The position numbers and the translations under genes were made by a program. From Aliidongia dinghuensis (lineage in GTDB: Bacteria > Pseudomonadota > Alphaproteobacteria > ATCC43930 > CGMCC-115725), in contig NZ_BMJQ01000008.1 in the NCBI RefSeq assembly GCF_014643535.1, positions 62,001-126,000 on the forward strand: a DNA stretch of 64,000 bases, given 5' to 3'. The stretch's first letter is position 1. The number at the start of each line of letters is the position of its first letter. Positions 34,320 to 43,627 of this stretch are shown piece by piece. Under the pieces are notes generated by a model. The model was not told where the DNA came from. It did not search any database and saw only the letters and a program-made list of their open reading frames with translations.

Positions 34320-35807
34320 ATGAAGATGCCGACTCCGGACGCCGCCATCGTCGCGCGCCGGCGCGAGATCGCCGATCATCTGCAGCGCTTGCTTGCGCCC
34401 GAATCGGTGATCGCGTCCGACGAGGAGCGCCGCGTCTATGAGAGCGACGGGCTCACCGCCTATCGCCAGCCGCCGCTCATCGCAGTGCTGCCGAGCTCGA
34501 CGGCCGAGGTCTCGGCGGTGCTGGCCTATTGCCAGGTGGAAGGTATCAAGATCGTGCCGCGTGGCGCCGGCACGTCGCTCTCAGGCGGGGCACTGCCGCT
34601 CGCCGACGCCATCACGCTGGGCCTGGGCAAGCTCAACCGGGTGCTGGAGATCGATCTCCCGAACCGGACGGTGACGGTGCAGCCGGGCGTCACCAACCTC
34701 GGCATCACCCGCGCGGTCGAGCATGCCGGCTTCTATTACGCGCCCGATCCGTCGAGCCAGATCGCCTGCACGATCGGCGGCAATATCGCCGAGAATTCGG
34801 GCGGCGTGCACTGCCTCAAATACGGGCTCACGACCAACAACGTGCTCGGCCTCGAATTCGTGCTGATGAACGGCGAGGTCGTGCGGCTCGGCGGCAAGCA
34901 CCTCGATGCCGGCGGCTACGATCTCATGGGCGTGCTGACCGGGTCCGAGGGCCTGCTGGGCGTCGTGACCGAGGTCACGGTGCGGGTGTTGCCAAAGCCG
35001 TCGCACTTGAAGGCCATGATGATCGGCTTCCCCACAAGCGAGCAGGCCGGCGAATGCGTCGCGCGCGTCATCGCCGGCGGCATCATCCCGGCCGGCATGG
35101 AGATGATGGACAAACCCGCGATCCATGCGGCCGAGGCGTTCGTCCACGTGGGCTATCCGCTCGACGTCGGCGCACTCCTGATCATCGAGCTCGACGGGCC
35201 GGAATGCGAGATCGACGCCTATATGGTGCGGATCGAGGCGATCGCCGGCGAGTGCAGCGCCGTCTCGTGCCGCGTCAGCCGGAGCGAGGCGGAGCGGCTG
35301 GGATTCTGGGCCGGCCGCAAGGCAGCCTTCCCGGCGGTCGGTCGTATTTCGCCCGACTATTACTGCATGGACGGCACGATCCCACGCCGCCGGCTTGCCG
35401 AGGTGCTGGCGCGGATGGAGGCGCTGTCGGCGCAATATGGCCTCAAGGTCGCGAACGTGTTCCATGCCGGCGACGGCAATCTGCACCCGCTCATCCTCTA
35501 TGACGCGAACCAGCCCGGCGAGCTCGAGCGTTGCGAAGAGTTCGGCGCCGAGATCCTCAAGCTCTGCGTCGAGGTCGGCGGCGTGCTGACCGGCGAGCAC
35601 GGCGTCGGCGTCGAGAAGCGCGACCTGATGCCGGCGATGTTCGACGAACACGACCTCGATCATCAGATGCGGCTCAAATGCGCCTTCGACCCGGACCATC
35701 TGCTCAATCCGGGCAAGGTATTCCCGCAGCTGCGCCGCTGCGCCGAACTCGGCCGCATGCATGTGCACCACGGCGAGCTGCCGTTCCCGGACCTGGAGCG
35801 CTTCTAG
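34320..35807 (+). CDS. glcD: glycolate oxidase FAD subunit GlcD
   Basis: A 495-residue FAD-linked subunit of glycolate dehydrogenase, oxidising glycolate to glyoxylate. The PCMH-type FAD-binding domain shows VPRGAGTSLSGGALPLADAI near residue 88 and TIGGNIAENSGGVHCLKYGL near 160. The C-terminal cap domain has VFHAGDGNLHPLILYD and the terminal GVLTGEHGVGVEKRD. Length and motifs match GlcD. The ATG at 34320 was chosen because it follows a purine-rich GGGACGGAA; 34296 or 34326 are possible. glcE starts 25 bases later. Confidence 0.93.
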   Translation: MKMPTPDAAIVARRREIADHLQRLLAPESVIASDEERRVYESDGLTAYRQPPLIAVLPSSTAEVSAVLAYCQVEGIKIVPRGAGTSLSGGALPLADAITLGLGKLNRVLEIDLPNRTVTVQPGVTNLGITRAVEHAGFYYAPDPSSQIACTIGGNIAENSGGVHCLKYGLTTNNVLGLEFVLMNGEVVRLGGKHLDAGGYDLMGVLTGSEGLLGVVTEVTVRVLPKPSHLKAMMIGFPTSEQAGECVARVIAGGIIPAGMEMMDKPAIHAAEAFVHVGYPLDVGALLIIELDGPECEIDAYMVRIEAIAGECSAVSCRVSRSEAERLGFWAGRKAAFPAVGRISPDYYCMDGTIPRRRLAEVLARMEALSAQYGLKVANVFHAGDGNLHPLILYDANQPGELERCEEFGAEILKLCVEVGGVLTGEHGVGVEKRDLMPAMFDEHDLDHQMRLKCAFDPDHLLNPGKVFPQLRRCAELGRMHVHHGELPFPDLERF

Positions 35808-35832
35808 CGCGTCTCATAAGAGAAGCCGATCG

Positions 35833-37053
35833 ATGAATGTGCTGAGACCCGACAGTGCCGCCGCGGTCGAGGAGGCGATTGCGACCGCCGCCGCGGAGCG
35901 GACCCCGCTCGAGATCACGGGCGCCGGCACCAAGCGCGGATGGGGGCGGCCGGTCGAGGCGGCTCAAGGGCTGTCGCTTGCCGGCCTGCGCGGCATCACG
36001 CTCTACGAGGCGGAAGAGCTGGTGCTCTCGGCCCGCGCCGGCACGACGCTCGCCGAGATCGAGCTGTCGCTGGCGCAGAAGGGCCAGCAGCTGGCATTCG
36101 AGCCGCCGGACTGGGCGGGGCTCTACGGGGCGGCACCCGGTACGCAGACCATCGGCGGCATCATCGCCTGCAACCTCGCGGGGCCGCGGCGGCTCACTGC
36201 CGGGGCGGCGCGCGACCACCTCCTGGGCTTCCACGCCGTGAGCGGCCGGGGCGAACCGTTCAAGAGCGGCGGGCGGGTGGTCAAGAACGTCACCGGCTTC
36301 GACCTGTCGAAGCTGATGGCGGGCTCGTTCGGCACGCTCGCCGTCATGACCGAGGTGACGCTCAAGGTGCTGCCCCGGCCGGAGACGGCGGCGACCCTGC
36401 TGCTGCTGGGCCAGGATGCTGCGACCGCGGTCGGCTCGATGGCAGCCGCACTCGGCAGCTCGAACGAGGTCTCGGGTGCGGCCTGGCTGCCCGCGACGCT
36501 CGCTGGGCGGCTCGGCATCGGCGAGGGAGCGGCGGTGACGGCGCTGCGCTTCGAGGGCCTGGCCGAATCGGTGGCATACCGCGTGGCGGCGCTGGGCTCG
36601 CTCATTCCCGGCGCCGCGGCTCGGCTCGAGGGGGTGGCGTCGGACGCGTTCTGGCGCGCCGTCGGCAACGCCGACCCGCTGGCATCCGACCCGCTGGCAT
36701 CCGATCCGCCGGCATCCGACCCGGCGCGCGATCTCTGGCGCGTCTCGGTGGCGCCGCTCGACGGTGCCCGGCTGATCGCAGCCCTGCCGGAGGCCGAGGC
36801 CTATCTCGACTGGGCGGGCGGGCTCGTCTGGCTGGCGCTGCCGGCCTCGACCGACGGCGGTGCCGCGCGGGTACGGCAGGCCAAGGGCCAGGCCGGCCAC
36901 GCGACCTTGGTTCGGGCGGGTGCCGAGGCCCGGGCGCGGACGCAGGTCTTCGAGCCGGAGCCGCCGGCGCTGACGGCGCTCAGCCGGCGCATCAAGGCGA
37001 GCTTCGATCCGCTTGGCCTGCTCAATCCCGGCCGCATGGTTGAGGGGCGCTAG
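35833..37053 (+). CDS. glcE: glycolate oxidase subunit GlcE
   Basis: A 406-residue second FAD-binding subunit, truncated relative to GlcD as is normal. The motif ITGAGTKRGWGRPVEAAQGL and GTQTIGGIIACNLAGPRRLT give the FAD site, and VVKNVTGFDLSKLMAGSFGT is the classic GlcE signature. The start at 35833 gives MNVLRPDSAAAVEEAI. The middle carries a short tandem repeat DPLASDPLASDPPASDP. The end, FDPLGLLNPGRM, is conserved. The stop is six bases before glcF. Confidence 0.92.
   Translation: MNVLRPDSAAAVEEAIATAAAERTPLEITGAGTKRGWGRPVEAAQGLSLAGLRGITLYEAEELVLSARAGTTLAEIELSLAQKGQQLAFEPPDWAGLYGAAPGTQTIGGIIACNLAGPRRLTAGAARDHLLGFHAVSGRGEPFKSGGRVVKNVTGFDLSKLMAGSFGTLAVMTEVTLKVLPRPETAATLLLLGQDAATAVGSMAAALGSSNEVSGAAWLPATLAGRLGIGEGAAVTALRFEGLAESVAYRVAALGSLIPGAAARLEGVASDAFWRAVGNADPLASDPLASDPPASDPARDLWRVSVAPLDGARLIAALPEAEAYLDWAGGLVWLALPASTDGGAARVRQAKGQAGHATLVRAGAEARARTQVFEPEPPALTALSRRIKASFDPLGLLNPGRMVEGR
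36673..36717 (+). repeat. three tandem 15-bp repeats inside glcE
   Basis: GACCCGCTGGCATCC occurs twice exactly (36673-36687, 36688-36702) and once with two changes (36703-36717). It adds five residues (Asp-Pro-Leu/Pro-Ala-Ser) per copy in a loop of GlcE without breaking the frame. It looks like a recent in-frame slippage expansion. Confidence 0.8.
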
Positions 37054-37058
37054 CCGCG

Positions 37059-38351
37059 ATGCAGACGAATTTCTCCCTGGTCCAGCTCGCCGACCCGGAC
37101 GTGCGGGAATCCGAGAAGATCCTGCGCACCTGCGTCCATTGCGGCTTCTGCACGGCGACCTGCCCGACCTACGTGCTGCTGGGCGACGAGCTCGACAGCC
37201 CGCGCGGCCGCATCTACCTGATCAAGGGGATGCTGGAGCAGAACAAGCCCGCGACCGAGGAGGTCGTGCGCCATGTCGACCGCTGCCTCTCGTGCCTGTC
37301 CTGCATGACGACCTGCCCGTCGGGCGTGAACTACATGCATCTGGTCGATCACGGTCGCGCCTGGATCGAGAAGACCTACCGGCGGCCCTGGCTCGACCGG
37401 CAGATCCGGCGCGTGCTGGCCCTGGTGCTGCCGCGGCCATGGCTGTTCCGCCTGGCGCTGCTGGGCGCCGGCCTCGCCCGGCCGCTGGCGCCGTTGCTGC
37501 CGCCACGGTTGAAAGCGATGCTGCGCCTGGCGCCGCGCTCGCTGCCGACCTCGTCGCCCGTCGACCTGCCGCAGGTCTTCCCGGCGGAGGGGCTCCGGCG
37601 CAAGCGGGTGGCGCTCCTGAACGGGTGCGCCCAGCAGGTGCTGGCGCCCGGCATCAACGAGGCGACGATCCGGCTCTTGACCCGGCACGGCTGCGAAGTG
37701 GTGGTGGCGTCGGGTGCCGGCTGCTGCGGCGCGCTCGTGCATCACATGGGCCGCACCGAAGAGTCCCACGCGGCGGCCAAGGCCAATATCGACGCCTGGA
37801 TGCTGGAGATCGAGGAGGACGGGCTCGACGCGATCGTCGTCAACACGTCCGGCTGCGGCACGACGCTCAAGGATTATGGCTTCATGCTGCGCAACGATCC
37901 GGTCTACGCCAAGAAGGCGGCGGCCGTCTCGGCGCTGGCCCGGGACGTGAGCGAGCTGATGACGGAACTCGGGCTCGAGGTTCCGACGCAGCACGCGCCC
38001 GGCCTTACCGTCGCCTATCACGCGGCCTGCTCGCTGCAGCACGGCCAGCAGATCCGCGACGAGCCCAAGGCGCTGCTCAAGGCGGCCGGCTTCACGGTCA
38101 AGGAAGTGCCGGAGGGCCATCTCTGCTGCGGCTCGGCCGGCACCTACAACCTGATGCAGCCGGAGATCGCCGAGCGGCTGAAGGCGCGCAAGATCGAGAA
38201 CATCCTGTCGACCGCGCCAGACCTGATCGCCGCCGGCAACATCGGCTGCATCACCCAGATCGCGAGCGGCACGACCCTGCCGATCGTCCACACGGTCGAG
38301 CTCCTGGACTGGGCGACCGGCGGGCCGAAGCCGGCGGCGCTCAGCCAATAG
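37059..38351 (+). CDS. glcF: glycolate oxidase iron-sulfur subunit GlcF
   Basis: A 430-residue subunit with two [4Fe-4S] sites: Cys25, 28, 31 and 35 in CVHCGFCTATCP, and Cys76, 79, 82 and 86 in CLSCLSCMTTCP. It passes electrons from GlcD/E flavins towards quinone. Two CCG (heterodisulfide-reductase-type) domains follow, GAGCCGALVHH near residue 225 and the second near 355 (EGHLCCGSAGTYNLMQP). Length and motifs are typical. It ends the glcDEF array, and no GlcC-type regulator is seen next to it. Confidence 0.94.
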   Translation: MQTNFSLVQLADPDVRESEKILRTCVHCGFCTATCPTYVLLGDELDSPRGRIYLIKGMLEQNKPATEEVVRHVDRCLSCLSCMTTCPSGVNYMHLVDHGRAWIEKTYRRPWLDRQIRRVLALVLPRPWLFRLALLGAGLARPLAPLLPPRLKAMLRLAPRSLPTSSPVDLPQVFPAEGLRRKRVALLNGCAQQVLAPGINEATIRLLTRHGCEVVVASGAGCCGALVHHMGRTEESHAAAKANIDAWMLEIEEDGLDAIVVNTSGCGTTLKDYGFMLRNDPVYAKKAAAVSALARDVSELMTELGLEVPTQHAPGLTVAYHAACSLQHGQQIRDEPKALLKAAGFTVKEVPEGHLCCGSAGTYNLMQPEIAERLKARKIENILSTAPDLIAAGNIGCITQIASGTTLPIVHTVELLDWATGGPKPAALSQ

Positions 38352-38379
38352 CAGCGTCAGACGAAGCGACTGGCCTCGG

Positions 38380-39036
38380 TCACGGCTGATCCCGGCGTGA
38401 GGCCGCGAGTTTCGGCAGGACAAGCGACAGGGCCAGCGCGCCGACGCCGACGAGCGTGGGCTCGATCCAGTTGAGCGAGCCGGTCAGCACCTGGCCGCCG
38501 GCCGAGCCGACATCGACGCAGAACACCGTGATCGGCAGCTGGCCGACGAGCGAGCCCGCGAGATAATTGCCGAGCGAGATGCGCGACAGGCCGAAGGCGT
38601 AGTTGACCGGCGTATGCGGCATGATCGGCACGAGGCGGATGAGTGCCACCGCGCGCCAGCCGCCGCGCTCGACCCGTGCCAGGAGCTCGCCGAGCTTCGG
38701 CAGGCGGTCGGGCCGGATCCAGCCGGCATTGACGTAGCGCGCGAGCGCGAAGCCCGCGAGCGAGCCGGCCATGGCGCCGAGCACGGCCCAGAGCGTGCCG
38801 TACCACAGCCCGAACATCAGGCCGGCCGCGATCGACAGCGGCGTGCGCGGCACGAACAGCAGGCTCGCTGCGATATGGATCGCGATGAAGATCAGCGGCG
38901 CGTAAGGATTGCCGGCGATGAGCTCCTTGAGGTGCGCCGGCTGGAACTCACCGCGCTCGCGCCAGACCAGCGCGAAGGCCACGACGATCAGGGCCACGAG
39001 GGCGATCCGCAGCAGGGTGCTCCCGAGCTTCGGCAT
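38380..39036 (-). CDS. TVP38/TMEM64 (DedA-like/VTT) membrane protein
   Basis: A 218-residue polytopic inner-membrane protein of the VTT (SNARE-associated) family. The core motif is visible: PYAPLIFIAIHIAASLLFVP, then GSLAGFALARYVN and IRLVPIMPHTPVNYAFGLSR (R-x-V/I-P-x-x-P...N-Y-x-x-G). The ATG overlaps the stop of the glycosyltransferase gene (TGATG at 39036), so the two are co-translated. DedA-family members act in lipid flipping or undecaprenyl-phosphate recycling. Pairing with a polyprenyl-phosphate sugar transferase fits that role, by inference. Confidence 0.85.
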   Translation of the reverse strand: MPKLGSTLLRIALVALIVVAFALVWRERGEFQPAHLKELIAGNPYAPLIFIAIHIAASLLFVPRTPLSIAAGLMFGLWYGTLWAVLGAMAGSLAGFALARYVNAGWIRPDRLPKLGELLARVERGGWRAVALIRLVPIMPHTPVNYAFGLSRISLGNYLAGSLVGQLPITVFCVDVGSAGGQVLTGSLNWIEPTLVGVGALALSLVLPKLAASRRDQP

Positions 39037-39818
39037 CAGGCCTGCGGGTCCGCCGGGTCCAGCAGCACCGGCACCTTGGCGCGACGCTGCAGCCACATCA
39101 AGCCGAACAAGTCGACGATGCCGACCAGCGCCCGGTCGAGCGTGCCGTAGTTCGACTTGCCGCGCTCGCGCGGCCGGTGGTTGACCTTGACCGAGACGAC
39201 CGTGCCGCCGGCGCGCAGCACGAGTGCCGGCAGGTAGCGGTGCATGTGGTCGAAATAGGGCAGCTCGAGGAAGGTCGCGCGCGCGAACAGCTTGAGGCCG
39301 CAGCCGGTATCGGGCGTCGCGTCGCCGAGCAGGCGCGAGCGCAACCCGTTGGCGAAGCGCGAGGAGAGCCGCTTTACGAGCGTGTCGCGGCGCTTCGCGC
39401 GGTGGCCGCAGAAGATCGCCGGGCGGCCGGGTTCGGCGGTGAGTGCCAGGCGCCAGAGACTGGGGATGTCGGCCGGATCGTTCTGCCCGTCGCCGTCGAG
39501 GGTGGCGACCCAGCGGCCGCGCGCGGCCTTGACGCCGGTGCGGACCGCCGTGCTCTGGCCGCAGCTCTTGGCGTGGCGCACCAGGCGCAGCACCGGGTCG
39601 TCCCGCTGGATCCGGGCGAGCCGCTCAGCGCTGTCGTCGGTCGAGCCATCGTCGACATAGACGATCTCGTACTGGACGAGGCCGTCGAGCGCCGCATGGA
39701 TCTCGGCAATCAGCGGCGCCAGGTTCTCGGCCTCGTTCTTGACGGGAATGACGACGGAGAGATCCAAGGCGGTGCCGGTCCTGTGCTGATCGTTAGTTGG
39801 GGTTGGAAGCGGCGGCAT
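39036..39818 (-). CDS. family 2 glycosyltransferase, dolichol-phosphate mannosyltransferase (DPM1)-like
   Basis: A 260-residue GT2 enzyme. The N-terminus LDLSVVIPVKNEAENLAPLI, IVYVDDGSTDDSAERLA and VATLDGDGQNDPADIP (the DxD-like metal site) are characteristic of the DPM1/ArnC branch, which moves a sugar from an NDP donor to polyprenyl phosphate. DTGCGLKLFARATF and KVNHRPRERGKSNYGTL complete the family pattern. Few hydrophobic segments are present, so it is probably a peripheral membrane protein. It is coupled to the VTT-family protein. Confidence 0.88.
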   Translation of the reverse strand: MPPLPTPTNDQHRTGTALDLSVVIPVKNEAENLAPLIAEIHAALDGLVQYEIVYVDDGSTDDSAERLARIQRDDPVLRLVRHAKSCGQSTAVRTGVKAARGRWVATLDGDGQNDPADIPSLWRLALTAEPGRPAIFCGHRAKRRDTLVKRLSSRFANGLRSRLLGDATPDTGCGLKLFARATFLELPYFDHMHRYLPALVLRAGGTVVSVKVNHRPRERGKSNYGTLDRALVGIVDLFGLMWLQRRAKVPVLLDPADPQA

Positions 39819-39985
39819 GTACCACGTTTTGCCGGGTCATACCAACCGACTTCCGCCGGACCACCGGACAATCCTGGTGAGCGCCGAGGGGATGCCGGGG
39901 TCTGGCCGCGCGTATTACTTCCGATCACGCAGTTGCGGCCCCGTTCGACAACTATCGGCCGCGCGTATCTTTTCGAGGTTCTGTA

Positions 39986-41365
39986 ATGAACGAGGCGATC
40001 ATTGCCGCGTCGCGGTTCGGCTATGGCGCCGGACCGGACGGGACGCACGCGTTCGCGGCCGATCCGCGCGGCTGGCTCAAGGCGCAATTGGCGCCGCAGG
40101 CGCCGCTGTTGCCCCGTTTCGCCGGGCTGCCGGGCTCGGCCGAGCTGGTCGTGACCCTGCAGCAGCTGCGGCAGGAGCGTCGGCAGGCCAAGGCCGAGGC
40201 CGAGGCGTCGCCGCGGCCATCGGCCGCGGGCGAGCCCCAAGGGCACCAGATGCTGCCGGAACAGCGCGTCCTGCGCCAGGCTGTGCTGCAGGAGACGGCG
40301 GCCAAGCTCGACGCGGTTACGACCAGCGCCAAGCCCTTTGTCGAGCGGCTGGTCAGCTTCTGGTCCAACCATTTCACCGTGTCGGGCGTCCGGCCGATCG
40401 TGCGGCCGCTCGCCGGCAGTTTCGAGCGCGAGGCGATCCGGCCCCATGTCGCCGGCCGGTTCGAGGATCTGGTGCTGGCCGCCGTGCAGCACCCGGCCAT
40501 GGGCCTCTATCTCGACAATTGGGTTTCGGTGGGGCCGGATTCCCGCGTCGGCCAGCGCAGCACGCGCGGGCTGAACGAGAATCTGGGCCGCGAGCTTCTG
40601 GAGCTGCACACGCTCGGCGTCGACGGCGGTTACAGCGAGGAGGACGTCCGCGCGCTCGCCCGCATCCTGACCGGCTGGTCGATCGGCGGGCCGCGGGTCG
40701 ACGAGCCGGGCCGCTTCCGCTTCGTGCCGGCGATCCACGAGCCTGGCGACAAGATCTTCCTCGGCCGGCGCTATCCGGAAGCGGGCATGGGCGAGGGGCT
40801 GGCGGCGATCCGGGTCATCGCCAACCATCCGTCGACCGCCCGGCATGTGGCGCGGCAGCTGGCCCAGCATTTCATCACCGACCAGCCGCCGCCGGCCGCG
40901 GTCGACCGGCTCGCCCAGGTGTTCATGCAGACCGGCGGCGACCTCCGCGCCGTGAGCCTGGCGCTTGTCGATCAGCCGGAGGCCTGGAGCAGCTACCTGC
41001 AGAAGATCAAGACGCCGTTCGACTTCGTCGCCTCGGCAATCCGTGCAACAGGCAAGCCGCTGACACCGGAACAGGCGATCAACGGGCTCAACCGGCTAGG
41101 GCAGGGCCTGCACATGGCGCCGTCGCCGGCCGGCTGGCCCGATGACGCCGCATCGTGGGTCGGACCGGAGGCAGTGCTGCGTCGCGTCGAATGGGCCCAG
41201 GCCTATGCCGGACAGGTCGGCGACGACGTCGATCCGGCGGTGCTGACCGAGGCGGTGCTGGGCGACACGATTGCCGCCGACCAGCACCAGGCCATCGCCC
41301 GCGCCGAAAGCCGTCCGATCGCGCTCGCCATGCTGCTGGCGAGCCCCGCCTTCCAACGTCGGTGA
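39986..41365 (+). CDS. DUF1800 family protein
   Basis: A 459-residue protein of the DUF1800 family. It opens with AIIAASRFGYGAGPDGTHAF and has the strongly conserved LVSFWSNHFTVSG, ENLGRELLELHTLGVDGGYS and ARILTGWSIGGP. No signal peptide is visible. Its ATG follows a purine-poor leader, and the next gene (DUF1501) starts five bases after its stop. The two families are nearly always adjacent, so they probably act together; the biochemical role is not established. Length is normal. Confidence 0.9.
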   Translation: MNEAIIAASRFGYGAGPDGTHAFAADPRGWLKAQLAPQAPLLPRFAGLPGSAELVVTLQQLRQERRQAKAEAEASPRPSAAGEPQGHQMLPEQRVLRQAVLQETAAKLDAVTTSAKPFVERLVSFWSNHFTVSGVRPIVRPLAGSFEREAIRPHVAGRFEDLVLAAVQHPAMGLYLDNWVSVGPDSRVGQRSTRGLNENLGRELLELHTLGVDGGYSEEDVRALARILTGWSIGGPRVDEPGRFRFVPAIHEPGDKIFLGRRYPEAGMGEGLAAIRVIANHPSTARHVARQLAQHFITDQPPPAAVDRLAQVFMQTGGDLRAVSLALVDQPEAWSSYLQKIKTPFDFVASAIRATGKPLTPEQAINGLNRLGQGLHMAPSPAGWPDDAASWVGPEAVLRRVEWAQAYAGQVGDDVDPAVLTEAVLGDTIAADQHQAIARAESRPIALAMLLASPAFQRR

Positions 41366-41370
41366 CCGCC

Positions 41371-42621
41371 ATGACCTCGCTCGATACTCTCATCAGCCGC
41401 CGCCGGCTCATCGGCACGCTCGGTGCCAGCGCCGGCTTGGCGGCACTCGGCTTGCCGCGGATCGCCTTTGCCGCGGCACCGACCGAGAACCGGTTGGTCG
41501 TCGTCATGTTGCGCGGTGCGCTCGACGGGCTCGCCGCCGTGCCGCCCTACGGCGATTCGCGCTACCCCGAACGGCGGGCGAACCTGGCCCTGCCGATGCC
41601 GGGTCAGCCGGACGGCATGCTGCCGCTCGACCGCACGTTCGCGCTCAACGCGGCGCTCGCGTCGATCCAGCCGATGTGGTCGGCGGGCGAGCTGCTGATC
41701 GTGCCGGCGACGGCGGGCGGCTATCATACGCGGTCCCATTTCGACGCCCAGGACCTGTTGGAAATGGGACTGGTCGAGCGGCACGGCACGCCCAGCGGCT
41801 GGCTCAACCGGGCGCTCGTCGATATCCAGGGCGGCGACCGGCAGCGGCGGTTGGGGCTCGCGGTCGGCCCCGCGGTGCCGCTGATGCTGCGCGGCAGCGT
41901 CGCGGTCGCGTCCTGGGAACCGCCGAACCTCAAGCCGGCCGACCCGACGCTGCTCGCCGCCCTCGCTCAGATGTATGCCGGCGACAAGCTCCTGGGCCCG
42001 GCGCTTGCCGACGGCATCAAGGCACAGAACCTGTCGGACGAGGTGTTGGGCTCCGGCATGATGGATGCCGACGGCAAGCCGCGCTTCGCCAAGGCCGGCG
42101 GCTACGGCCCCGGCGCCTTCAAGCCGATGGCTGAGGCGGCAGGCGGCCTGCTCGCGGCGGCGGACGGCCCGCGGGTGGCGGTGATCGACATGGGCGGCTG
42201 GGACACCCATGTCGGACAGGGCACGGTCAAGGGCCGGCTCGCCGACAACCTGCGGGGCCTCGCCGACGGGTTGGCGCAGCTCAAGACCAGCCTGGGCCCG
42301 GCCTGGGGCCGGACCGTCGTGCTGATCATGACCGAATTCGGCCGGACGGTGGCGCCGAACGGCACCAACGGCACCGACCATGGCACCGCGTCGGTGGCGC
42401 TGCTTTTGGGCGGCGCCGTCAGGGGCGGGCGCGTCGCCGGCGACTGGCCGGGCCTGAGCCAGCTCGAGGAGAATCGCGACCTGCGCATGGCGACCGACCT
42501 GCGTGCGGTTGCCAAGGGCGTGCTGCGTGATCATCTGGGCGTGGCGCAGGCCCATCTCGACACGGCGGTCTTCCCCGACAGCGCAGCAGTGAAACCGCTG
42601 GGTGGCCTCGTCAGAGCCTAG
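41371..42621 (+). CDS. DUF1501 family Tat-exported protein
   Basis: A 416-residue protein with a twin-arginine signal: ISRRRLIGTLGASAGLAALG, cleaved near residue 35 (AFAA). The domain contains LVVVMLRGALDGLAAVPPYG, GGYHTRSHFDAQDLLEMGL, MGGWDTHVGQ and IMTEFGRTVAPNGTNGTDHG. These are alkaline-phosphatase-like metal-binding positions typical of DUF1501. The start is placed at the ATG at 41371 because upstream codons lie in the DUF1800 gene. It is presumably exported folded. It pairs with DUF1800; 160 bases without a gene follow. Confidence 0.9.
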   Translation: MTSLDTLISRRRLIGTLGASAGLAALGLPRIAFAAAPTENRLVVVMLRGALDGLAAVPPYGDSRYPERRANLALPMPGQPDGMLPLDRTFALNAALASIQPMWSAGELLIVPATAGGYHTRSHFDAQDLLEMGLVERHGTPSGWLNRALVDIQGGDRQRRLGLAVGPAVPLMLRGSVAVASWEPPNLKPADPTLLAALAQMYAGDKLLGPALADGIKAQNLSDEVLGSGMMDADGKPRFAKAGGYGPGAFKPMAEAAGGLLAAADGPRVAVIDMGGWDTHVGQGTVKGRLADNLRGLADGLAQLKTSLGPAWGRTVVLIMTEFGRTVAPNGTNGTDHGTASVALLLGGAVRGGRVAGDWPGLSQLEENRDLRMATDLRAVAKGVLRDHLGVAQAHLDTAVFPDSAAVKPLGGLVRA

Positions 42622-42781
42622 AGGTTGTGCAGCCGTCCGTTGGACAAACTCTTCTCGTAAAATCAACAGGTTGCAAAGTGCTCGGCCTTCTCTCGAAAGA
42701 GCGGACACGGCGTTAATTTTCCGGTAATCATGCGGTATCTGGCCTCTGTCGTGTGACGAGGCGACGAGAGGGCGGGTCGGG

Positions 42782-43624
42782 ATGGCGACGGCGCAGCTGC
42801 GGGCGGTGGAGACGGCGAGGGACGTACAGACGGGCTCGGCCTTGCTGCTGGTCGAGGAAGACCGGATCAATCAGATGATCGCTTCGGCGCTTCTCGAGAG
42901 CGACGGCTACCGCGTCACCATCGCGAATGATGGGCTCGAGGCGCTCGAGAAAGCGGCCCTCCATCGCTTCGATGCGATCCTGATGGATGTCGTGATGCCG
43001 CAGCTCGACGGGATCGGGACGACCCTTCGGTTGCGCGCCGAAGAAGGGCCGAATCGCACGACGCCGATTCTCGCGTTGACGGCAAATACGAGGCCGGGCG
43101 ACCGCGAGCGCTACCTCGCCGCCGGCATGAACGATTGCCTGGCGAAGCCGTTCGATCTCGCCATGGTGCGGATGGTCCTCGCCCGATGGATCGACAATGG
43201 GTCTGGCGTGCCGGAAGCGCCCCATGCATCTGGCGATGTCGTGGCCGTGCCGATCCTGGACGAAAGCCGGCTGACCGGCCTCGAAGCGAGGATCGCCGGG
43301 CCGAAATTCGCGGCGATGGTGCGCGCGTTCATCGACAACGCGGATCAGCGGTTGGAGCGCATCGCGGAATCCCATGCGACCGGCGACCAGGCAAGCCTCG
43401 AACGCGAGGCGCATAGCCTCGCGGGGGCCGCGTCCAATGTCGGCGCACTGCAGCTGGCGGCCGCGGCGCATCGTGTCGAGGCGGCGTGCGGCACGCCCGA
43501 TGCCGCCAAGCACGACGTCCTGATGCGCGAAATCGCCGAGCTCAGGCCGGCGCTCGCAGCGGCCCGGCAGGCCTTGTCGGCGCGCTTCCTCCGCGCGGCG
43601 TCCGCTGTGCCGGGCGCGATCTGA
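42782..43624 (+). CDS. response regulator with C-terminal Hpt domain
   Basis: A 280-residue protein with a REC domain at residues 20-137 and a histidine phosphotransfer domain at 155-275. In REC the phospho-acceptor is Asp69 (AILMDVVMPQLDG), the conserved Lys is Lys122 (CLAKPF) and the acidic pair is Glu25-Glu26 or Glu26-Asp27 in LLLVEEDRIN. The Hpt acceptor is His211 in EREAHSLAGAASNVG. There is no DNA-binding or enzymatic output, so it is probably a relay component for a kinase encoded elsewhere. The gene stands alone and converges on the DTW gene with three bases between stops. Confidence 0.87.
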   Translation: MATAQLRAVETARDVQTGSALLLVEEDRINQMIASALLESDGYRVTIANDGLEALEKAALHRFDAILMDVVMPQLDGIGTTLRLRAEEGPNRTTPILALTANTRPGDRERYLAAGMNDCLAKPFDLAMVRMVLARWIDNGSGVPEAPHASGDVVAVPILDESRLTGLEARIAGPKFAAMVRAFIDNADQRLERIAESHATGDQASLEREAHSLAGAASNVGALQLAAAAHRVEAACGTPDAAKHDVLMREIAELRPALAAARQALSARFLRAASAVPGAI

Positions 43625-43627
43625 CGG

